A DNA stretch of 64,000 nt from Ligula intestinalis (Eukaryota > Platyhelminthes > Cestoda > Diphyllobothriidea > Diphyllobothriidae). The translations under genes and the position numbers were made by a program. The notes beneath the pieces are model-generated. The model saw only the letters and a program-made list of their open reading frames with translations, had not been told where the DNA came from and did not search any database. This document shows, piece after piece, positions 55,701 to 64,000 of the stretch (the first letter of the stretch is position 1; each line of letters starts with the position of its first letter). The DNA lies in the NCBI GenBank assembly GCA_036362985.1, contig JAYGXS010000004.1, forward strand, positions 23,261,507 to 23,325,506, in the 5' to 3' direction.

Positions 55701-58700
55701 GAAGAATACTCGGCAAAAACTAAAATTATGATAAACCATTGTTTGTTAATCTAAACGCATCGGTATATCCCAGTCAAAACGTAGATAACGCTCAAAACTG
55801 TTAGCTTACTGAGCTCAATTTTTAAACTAAGGCTATGATTTCTTTTTCAGTTGCTACGAGGTTGAGTACGTTCAAATTGCGCTAAAATGCATAAAAGGCC
55901 ATCTTTTTAAATGTATTTTTATATTACATCCCATAATAATCGTGCAACATGTTTTTTGGAAAGAATACCCTATCAAACTGCAGGGTTTAACTTTTGAGTG
56001 ATCGCACGTATACATCGAAAATCACATGTCAATTCATGAAGCACCATTTTAATTATGCAATGCTCTAGATGGATGCCTATTAGCACGTTTAAGGTAATAG
56101 TGATTAAGGTATTGAATAAACATTTTTGGTTGTTTTTCCTCGACGAGGCAGCAGTAAATCATTACGTATTCGTCATTTCTTACGAACATTCAAAATGCTT
56201 TCTGTGGAAAAAATTATTGGTTACTTTAAGACAAGCCTCATTATTTTCCTACAAATTAAAATAATTTATTTATTTTCTAAAACTCACTGAAGTGTTTTTT
56301 TGGTTAAATCCTTAAAGAACGAGCAGCTCATTTATGTTCGTAAGCACGCAAAATGGTGCGTTCCATGGCATAACGCAATTAAAAATGCAAACTTTGGTGG
56401 TTTATTTTTTAAAGACACGGACATGAGAATATCTAATGCAGCAGATGTAGATTTTGTCCCCAGGTGTATTTGCAGGAAGTGCGCTTATACCTCATCAACT
56501 GATACGGAAAAATGAAACTTATATGCCCTATCATATAAAAATTAACTCCCGCTTCCGAAAAAACAAAACCACACAGTCCATTCAAAAACGTATACGATTC
56601 CAATGAAAAGGGAATGATATACGAGAGCTATCTCTTGGCATCCCTGATAAAAATTGACCATGGAATATTGCAGTTAATTTTACTCTATATGAGCATGGTA
56701 TGTACTTAATGTATATTTTTGCTCTCCCCAAATCTTTAATTTAAACAAAACGATTAAACTAACTCAATCGTTTTGATGGGCATACCCTGATTAGAGTGCA
56801 AACAATTAAAGCCTCAAAACGTATTTATAGAAGTTTAACAGATGATCGAAAAATATCGCACACTGCAAATGCTCAAAAACTTTCAAAAGAGTGTTAAATA
56901 AGTAAATGACTCCCCGGAATTCAAGCTGAGGTAACTAAGGGCAACAGCATAAGCAAATTAAAAGTGATGTAGAGATAAAATAAACCCATTAATTTGATAT
57001 TAATCTTAGTAGCAAACAGGATTTTGTATAATTATGTGTCCCATTCTTTGATCAGATCTAGTTGAGCCGAAATGTGTGACTGGGCAATTTATCCTCAAGA
57101 CTTTAGTTAATAACTCAACAGATCTGCTTGATTTAAACTAATAGCACTCATTGGTACATAAGAGTTGCACGGATTATGCGGAGACCAGCCGATCGTAGAA
57201 ATAAAAGAAAGTATTCATACAAACCTACTATGTGAGTGCGCTTTTAAACAGAACACAGTGGCGGCTTCTGCTGTTTCATTTTTTTAATTGTTCAACAGCA
57301 AATTATACGTATATAAAAACTGACCCATTCACTATATCTAAACATTATACCCTCATAAAAATTATCTAAAAGCCCATGAATGTGTTTCGTTAATTTTTGC
57401 TCCTGCATGATCGAATTATGGTAGTCTTGATAAGCCATTGAGTCTCTACGTTCCCAGGCAATTAAGTTATATGTAAGCAATCCAGTTATTTTCAGATTTA
57501 AACGTTTAAATATCCGCATAAGGAAATATGTGAGTGTGCAATAAGGGCTTACGCGTTTGCTCCGAGAGTTGGTATAAACCTGCGGACAAATTCTCGCAGC
57601 TTTTGCGTATTCTTTATGCTTAAAGAAAAAGTATCCTCCGATTTTAAAAATTTTCCAAATTGGCAAATAATTTTGAAACCTATAGACTGCTAATCTTGAA
57701 TTGAAGGTTTACAAACTGGGCGCTGTGTAAATCCTGTTTAGAGAAAAGGACGCTTTCGCCTACGGTTTGAGAAAGAAGTCACATATTTCTCATAAAATGT
57801 TGCAATAAATTAGATCATGTCATATACATTATAAACAGCATTAATAACTTGACGGATACGATGCATTATGGATGAACACCTCACAATCGTTAAAAAGCTC
57901 AAAACTAGATACATTTTTAAAACAGGTAGATACCCCTTCTTTAACTATGATGTTTAAAGGAGGCTCAAATTGCTATAAAATGAGTGTAAAAAGAATTCTT
58001 TCGTGCGTTTTTTCCATTAAGTATATATAAATTTGCAGGGACAATCAAAATCAATGATAAAAATGCATGCTACCTAAGTAGCCATTTTTAAAGCTCGTAC
58101 GTTTTGGTAGCAGTCAGACCGAAGCCCGTTAAAAAGCCGGAATCCTACCGTGACTGAAATGACTTCAGAATAGACTACGTGACGCTCGGTATTACAACCT
58201 TACCCGATTTCAAGTAGCGAGAGTATGGATCTTTTGCATATGTCAGCACTTTACATGAAATTTAGGCCGTACTGTGCCGTTTTCTAAATGCAGAGATTGT
58301 TATAAGCTTATTGACTAAGGTTGAGATTTTTCGGGCAGTGAGATGAGAGAACAACCTCTTCACTATCGATCACGTCCATCAATGCTCTGGCGCACTACTT
58401 TAAACCACTATCTAATGCAATTATTGAACTGTCCCAATATGCAGACGCCTTTTAAGCCTTTTCAAGGAAAACATCTAGGCAGTGTAATTTCGGAAAAGGT
58501 TTCGTTACGGATAGACGTTCTTGAAAAGTCAATTCGGTCAAAAGGATGTTGTTCCGTTCTCTATGCTGCAGCACATTTTTTAGTCGCTACCCACCCAATA
58601 ATGATGCTAACATGTCAAGCGCCTAACTCAGTTAATTTTATCCAAGGACAGATTAGCTTTTACATTTCTCTGTTTTATTTGTCCTAACGTTTTTCAAGTT

Positions 58701-61103
58701 ACAGTGTTGTCTTAAATGAAAACTGAGTTAAACAATTCACAGTCAGATCTCCAGACCATTTCAATCAAACGTTCCCTTTGTTCCTCCATTTATTAAGGGA
58801 ATCGGTATCTTTTGTTTTGTCAGAAAGCGTTTTTGGAAACGTTTCACTGAGGGCGGTGGCGGCAGTGTAATTAATTCTCCATTCAGTACTTAATTCATTG
58901 TTTAAGGCCTGAAGACATTTGTTGTGTTTCGGGGGTAGAGGCGACAGGAAGACAGTGACCTTCTGAGAAGGGAAAACGGACGAGCCATTTTCAGATGTCA
59001 CTTATTTTGGCTTCAAAATACCTATGAGATTTTTCTTCCATTTTGTTTTACTACACAACGTGGTCTCGATAACAGAAAACCAAACTCCCGGGGGTTATAT
59101 AAGGTAATAAGGAGTGATGCTTATGTACCCTTTTCATCAAAAAATCCAAGGTACACAAAAATACGCAGCAATATCTTGAATAGTGGTAACTTGGCAAACA
59201 GTATCTTGGCCAGGAAAAAATTTTCATAACCAACGATTCCAACCGTTAGTAATGTTGCCACATTTGGCGACATAAACAAAAAATTGAGGTTTAAAGTCAA
59301 GAATAGATGGAAGTAGAAGACAAATAAATATAACTTATTTAACGCATTTTCTCCGGTTGACAGCAAACATATTTATTTACTTTTCCCACAGCTAACTTGT
59401 AGCTGGGCAGCCAACGACTTAATTTTTCTATTCGTTTTAGGGCCACTTATGGCCTACATATCAACAGAATTGCACCTTTTTAGATGAATTTGCTTCTTCT
59501 CTTAGACACCTAAGTAAGCATCGATTTCTGCCTACTGATATATTGTTTGCTCTCATCCCCTACATTCTGACGTCCAGTGTTGCTGATAAAGATCAAGGAG
59601 ACTGAAATTGCCTTTTTGGCTTGTTAGCCATCGTCAGCCACTCAATTTGAGACCCAAGTGGGGCACCACCGAAGCGTCGAACTGACAACCTTTTTGACCA
59701 AAATGAAACGACATAAGCGTTAAGCCGCAAGCTGGTTGTCTCATCGGTTTAGGCCAGGGGATACAGACACTCGTTGATACTCATATATCAACGAATGTCC
59801 ACATCTGCATGCACAAGGGTTGGAGCAATGTACAAGATTACCTTGACCTTAACATTTGGTATACCGTCCATGAACAGAACCGTTTGTTTTCTGAAACCTG
59901 TACAGCCCCTTCTTGAAAGCTTGCACGCACAATCCATTGGTTGTTCAGGTCGTTGGAAATTTAATTATTACCTCTTGTATTACACTTGTCTTGGTCTGCA
60001 TTCATTAGTCTGGGGTTCATGATAGCGTCCACCATCTTCCCTAAAAACTGCGATTCAAGCAAGTTTCGACTCACATGAAACATTGGAAACGCTTGCCTTT
60101 TTTGGTGTTTAACAGAGACCAACCAGACCACTCACCTCATCGTTTATAAACACCTTCAGAATAGGAGTATATGCACAGCGCTAGAAGGATAATCTAAATG
60201 TTAGACAAATGGTCTCAAAATGTCTGAGAGTTAGCTTTTTTTGTTCTCAAAACAGACATGTGCTGCATTTTTAAGCTGCTTTAACAGAGGAGGCGAAAGA
60301 AAGGCTTAAAGTACAGGAGATAATTGCTTACACCCGTTCTAGGTTTTGACTGACCCAGTTAAAAAGCTTTAACTGCTTGGTGGCAAAACAAATAGCGATA
60401 GCAACAAAAGGACCAACAAATTTATTGATACATTCAGACTGAAAGATCACTCCACTATGCTTGTATTTCGATTTCAAATTCTGCGTTAGAAGTTGCGAAG
60501 TTAGACACATCAACCTTCAAATAAGCGAAATTAACCCCTTGTGTTAGAACTCCTCATCTATGCTGCCAGCATTGTTAACCTATTTCTGTTTTCATTTCGC
60601 ATTTATAAGTGCATCCGAACTCGTACGAATCCTCTCAGTGAGCAATAACCCAGCCCCCCACATTCTCGGACACTCGAACAAAAAATGTAACCAAACCTCG
60701 AACTCTGCAGGCATTACGACGCTGCTAAATACGTGGAAACGTTGAATATGGTATATGTGTTCAGGGACAGTACGCTACCTTCTAAAAGTGCACTTCATTT
60801 CAATGTGAGATTGCATCACGCAAACCACAACTACCCGAAAACAGATTTCATTAGCGTACACGCCATTACACAAATACCGGAGTGAATATCCAATACTAAT
60901 GGCTCAATTTCGATGAAAATTTGCGTTACGAAATGATTGACTTCATTCAGCGGAAATGACGATCGGCACCAGATCCGTCTGAAGAAAACAAAGTTCTCGA
61001 TATAAAACTTGCTAAACAGCTGTTCGGCAGCCTTCAAACTCGCCTACGAACCACTTTAAAGTAATCAATACAACGTTGAAATTCCCCATGTGACGCACGT
61101 GCA
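52723..61103. other. AT-rich intergenic, no gene recognised
   Basis: About 8.4 kb with frames up to 124 codons, none with domains, splice context or coding-like composition. One degenerate hammerhead-like motif at about 59610-59637. Confidence 0.5.
59610..59637 (-). ncRNA. degenerate hammerhead-like motif
   Basis: Minus strand: CTGACGA (59637-59631), T, hairpin GGCT-AACA-AGCC, then AAA in place of GAA, followed by an A-rich block without a clear palindrome. Confidence 0.3.
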
Positions 61104-61529
61104 ATGTGCTGCTGCTGCAAGTGTTTGCTGATTGGAGGAAGCTGGCGTCTGGTTGTCTGGCTCGATGAGTTTCTCACCGTCTTTGTCCAGCCCTTCCATC
61201 CCGTTTTATTCGAAGCTACCGTGCGCATGTTCCTACCCGCCTGTCCAAAACCGCGACCCGTTTATGAATTTTACTCCTACTTCTGTTTCATTTGTCCTCT
61301 CGAGTGGTACCGCAAGTGCAGTGGGCGAGACCCTAAGGCTGTCACTAATTTGCTCAAGGATGCGGTTTGCTTCCTCTGCAAGACAGTGGACTTTTTTGAC
61401 ATGGACGAAATAGCCGAGGAGACGGGTAATCTGCCGGATTGGAAGTACTACATGCTGAAGGGAATATGGCCCTGGGAAGACAAAGATGACGACGATGACG
61501 TCGGGGATGGTGATGATGAGGATTACTAG
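61104..61529 (+). CDS. uncharacterised 141-residue Cys-rich protein with acidic tail
   Basis: An uninterrupted frame from ATG 61104 to TAG 61527-61529. Codon third positions are C/G-rich (CTG, AAG, GAC, TTC) in otherwise AT-rich surroundings, so it looks genuinely coding. The product begins MCCCCKCLLIGG, a Cys cluster that could be lipid-modified. A hydrophobic/aromatic region follows (WRLVVWLDEFLTVFVQPFHPVLFE). Next is a second cysteine-bearing part with CFICPLEWYRKC and VCFLCKTVDFF, then WKYYMLKGIWPWEDK and an Asp/Glu run to the end. The C..C pairs could bind metal. No signal peptide, no convincing membrane span and no family recognised. It may be a single-exon gene or the last exon of a longer one; no strong acceptor was seen just upstream. 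AATAAA at 62165-62170 could serve as its polyadenylation signal. Confidence 0.6.
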   Translation: MCCCCKCLLIGGSWRLVVWLDEFLTVFVQPFHPVLFEATVRMFLPACPKPRPVYEFYSYFCFICPLEWYRKCSGRDPKAVTNLLKDAVCFLCKTVDFFDMDEIAEETGNLPDWKYYMLKGIWPWEDKDDDDDVGDGDDEDY

Positions 61530-62999
61530 AATGAATAGGACAAGTGATAGGCATCAAACCCGAAGATTTGGATGATTCTGACCGTATCTGAGTGCTATTG
61601 TTATGAAGAATCGTGTGAAACTCACAACAGTGGGGCCTTTGGCTGTACGACCTGTCATAAAAAACATACTCCCTTGGCAATCCACTACTGACTCCTCTCC
61701 AAACCCTACTATTTATCTATCTTCTGTTGGTAAACTGGAGGACCAAAGAATAGAAGTAGAAATCAGCCCGATTACCAGACAATGTAATTGCTGTAACGTG
61801 CACATGTCGGATTATAGTGGATTCCCCAATATTTGCCGTAATAATTTAGCGCATTCCTTACCAGGCGAAAAATATCTGAGCTTAACAGGCTACAATCTGA
61901 GGGAATAATTGCGTTTTATCCAGAGCTGAAGGTCAGCCGGCAGTAACTTCCTAATGCTACCATTATGCCACCATGACTTTTACAGACGCTAGACCCTCTC
62001 GCTGATGCCTGGCACTTAGGGACTTAACTGCATGTAGAGCGCGTAGGTGGGCTGTTTGATTGCCGATGTGTCCACACTCCCTACTCCGTCTTATTTGTTA
62101 TCGTAAGAAGAGGAGAGTAGGGTGAAGCAAATAAGCCCCAATTCTGTTTCACGTATTAATCGAAAATAAACTGGCTATCATTAATCTCGAGTCTGAATCA
62201 CAGTGTTGGCTATGTTGACTGAAAAGGACAAAAACCAAAATTTATATGTATGAACTTCTCTGAAATAAAAGCATTGTATCCATTTCACTTTCATTCTGCG
62301 ACAACGAAATATTTATCCCCTTGTTCCATCACACAGCGAGGAAACTTAAGGAGCCTTCGCTTTTATTGGCTTTAATGAACGCAGTGAAATTATATTTAAA
62401 ATGAATCTGGACTGGTTGATACGATAAGAAATTACGCATACGGACACTGGATAGTAAGCAACGCTGATAACCACTCCTGAGTCTGTTAATCTGCATTGAG
62501 TTTAATCTGCGCATTCTATTGTCATGAACAAACAGAGGAATGTTATTCTTATCGAATGGGCTTGCTCTTGTTATTATCTACGAACGTCTGTTCAAAATGC
62601 ATTTCCCTATGAGCTGCAGTGCAGAAAAATTTGACTGGTACTTTATCAAAATGAGTACTAAAGTGTGACTGCAAGTAAATACAAGCAGTTGTATGCTGAG
62701 ACATTGGTGAGTCATTGACACAGTCTTCTATGCAAACTGAGCTGTTTGAAAGGTAGCATGCATACAGAAGGTAAAATATATTGACTCCTTTCGATATTTT
62801 TGGAAAGAGGAAGAAGCGTTTTTCTATACTCGTTTCTTTGGTAATTGCGGCCCGGTTAGTTGTTATACACTGCCAAAAAGTGCATTTTACTCATTAAAAG
62901 GTTTCCACGTGGACTGAATTTTGGGAGGTTTGCACAATTTTCTATACAGTATAATATTTACTGTTTTTTTGTTTAAGTCCGGTGGTGATACTCCTATAA
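61530..62999. other. 3' flank of the small gene; no further gene supported
   Basis: A 101-codon frame at 61603-61908 lacks any feature I recognise and may be part of the 3' untranslated region. Other frames are short. Confidence 0.4.
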
Positions 63000-63026
63000 G
63001 CATTTAGGAAGCCCAGTTAGGCAAAC

Positions 63027-63053
63027 GAACGTTTTCGATTAATTAATCATCAG
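63027..63053 (-). ncRNA. hammerhead-like motif, left arm
   Basis: Minus strand: CTGATGA (63053-63047), TTAATTAATC, then GAA-AACGTT-C (63036-63027). Confidence 0.45.
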
Positions 63054-63480
63054 GTACTACAATAATATAAGGGAGGGTAGAGTTAACGAATGTTTAAGCA
63101 ACCAATCAGTAATAATTAGGAGGATAGGGGGGAAGGTGTAAAGGGATCAAAGGGGGCCGAAGGCTAACTCAACATCCACCCCCACGGTTCGTACCACGCC
63201 ACGAGACAATGACGAGCGCCCGACATCCCCGTGCCACTCACGCCGACACCTTGCGTCTTCACACCTCCCAACAAAATGTGAGCCAAGGACGACGGGACGA
63301 CATGAACTAATTGTCAGGCCCCTTCTTCTCTCCCACCCTTTCCCCTCTGGTCCCCAATTAAAACTAGAATCTTACCCCTTTGACCCCTTTACACCTCCCT
63401 CTCCCCTTGTCTCCCTATTTACTACTGATTAGTTGTTTAAACATTTGGTAACTCTACCCTCCCTTATATTATTGTAGTAC

Positions 63481-63507
63481 CTGATGATGAATGAATCGAA
63501 AATGTTC
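63481..63507 (+). ncRNA. hammerhead-like motif, right arm
   Basis: CTGATGA (63481-63487), TGAATGAATC, then GAA-AATGTT-C (63498-63507). The AATGTT block is AACGTT with one C-to-T change. Confidence 0.45.
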
Positions 63508-63550
63508 ATTCGCCTAAATTGACTTCCTAAAATTTGCTGATTTGTTGGTA

Positions 63551-63850
63551 CAGGGGAACCTCAGTTAACGAGTTTAATTCGTTCCGGCATCGAACTCGTC
63601 ATGTGAAACGCTGATCCTGCACAAAGTAGCCAATCAAACTGCACCAGTTCACAGCTTAGCTGAAGGTGACCAAGGACCCACGCCCTGGGAGCAAGACTAA
63701 ACCGCGGACACAGGCACACGCATGTTCTGACAACTCGTTACCTGGGCAGAAGGTCGTCAAGCAAGAGACATTGTCCGCTAGTGGCTAGCTCGTTGCCTGA
63801 AATGCATGCGGATGGGGCTACCCGTTACTCGAGGCAATACATTATTAAGA
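63551..63850 (+). mobile_element. possible pogo/Tigger-like DNA transposon or MITE, left end
   Basis: CAGGGGAACCTCAGTTAACG directly follows a TA dinucleotide (63549-63550), then AATTCGTTCCGGCATCGAACTCGT. This start (TA, CAG.GG.ACCTC.GTTAACGA, TTCGTTCC) resembles terminal repeats of pogo/Tigger-type elements and their MITEs, which duplicate TA. The motif ACTCGTTACCTG / AGCTCGTTGCCTGAAATGC recurs downstream. The opposite end was not found, so the right limit is a guess. Confidence 0.35.
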
Positions 63851-64000
63851 AGACAGTGTTAGTCTGACCCGTAGACATTGAGCTATTGCGTGATGTCGAG
63901 AATGAGCAGGCAGGGGGGACTTCAATAGATGCACAAATCTTCTTTAGACGAAATAAGAAGTACTTAATTTGGTGACTCGAAAAGAAGATAGGAATTTTGT

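Larger units (their letters stand above)
63000..63537. mobile_element. inverted-repeat element with outward hammerhead-like motifs
   Basis: The left arm (about 63000-63165) and right arm (about 63375-63537) are imperfect reverse complements. Shared words include TAATATAAGGGAGGGTAGAG and its complement, AATCAGTA..A and GGTGTAAAGGG.TCAAAGGGG. The centre (about 63166-63374) is GC-rich and unrelated. The left arm matches the solo arm at 25893-26010, and the outer ends resemble the element at 33150-33577. Convincing direct repeats at the edges were not found. Confidence 0.75.

Overview
The window looks like animal nuclear DNA, probably from a parasitic flatworm (tapeworm or fluke). It is AT-rich and gene-poor. 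One gene has GT-AG introns of up to about 21 kb, and the rest is littered with small tRNA-derived SINEs, Penelope-like retroelement (PLE) debris and short inverted-repeat elements. The species is inferred from this repeat style; nothing in the sequence fixes it. There is one 100-base run of N. No bacterial features, operons or CRISPR arrays were seen. Main gene: five consecutive coding exons of an immunoglobulin-superfamily cell-adhesion protein run right to left on the minus strand (exon 1 at 45583-45952, exon 2 at 24081-24260, exon 3 at 19443-19955, exon 4 at 17414-17803, exon 5 at 4748-5227). All four junctions join in phase 1. The 644 codons give a signal peptide and four Ig domains most like the Kirre/Roughest/nephrin (IRM) family. 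The 3' exons (later domains, membrane span, cytoplasmic tail) lie outside the window. The 5' flank of exon 1 (about 45953-46900) is the only sizeable GC-rich non-repeat stretch and probably holds the promoter and leader. Intron 1 (24261-45582) holds a worn PLE with a GIY-YIG endonuclease remnant, a GA-rich microsatellite that runs into the gap, and a cluster of inverted-repeat elements. Right side: a broken but recognisable PLE (50528-52722) with 37-bp inverted ends, reverse transcriptase motifs and a GIY-YIG domain; a long AT-rich stretch with no gene I can support; a compact intronless-looking plus-strand gene of unknown function (61104-61529) with a Cys-rich start and Asp-rich tail; an inverted-repeat element (about 63000-63537); and the start of a likely pogo/Tigger-like DNA element (63551 onward). 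Most interesting signal: about fourteen scattered copies of a hammerhead-ribozyme-like motif, CTGANGA, then a hairpin or spacer, then GAA, then a self-complementary block, then C or T. Different copies carry different palindromes in that block (ACGT, AACGTT, AGCT, AACACTGTGTT). This is what a hammerhead working as a dimer, with stem III formed between two copies, would look like. Eight copies form four outward-facing pairs inside inverted-repeat elements (1969-2661, 33117-33587, about 34954-35442, about 63000-63537), two of which are flanked by matching 10-13 bp direct repeats. They look like non-autonomous, PLE-related retroelements. A shared extra pyrimidine after CTGANGA is a deviation from the textbook core and leaves activity open.
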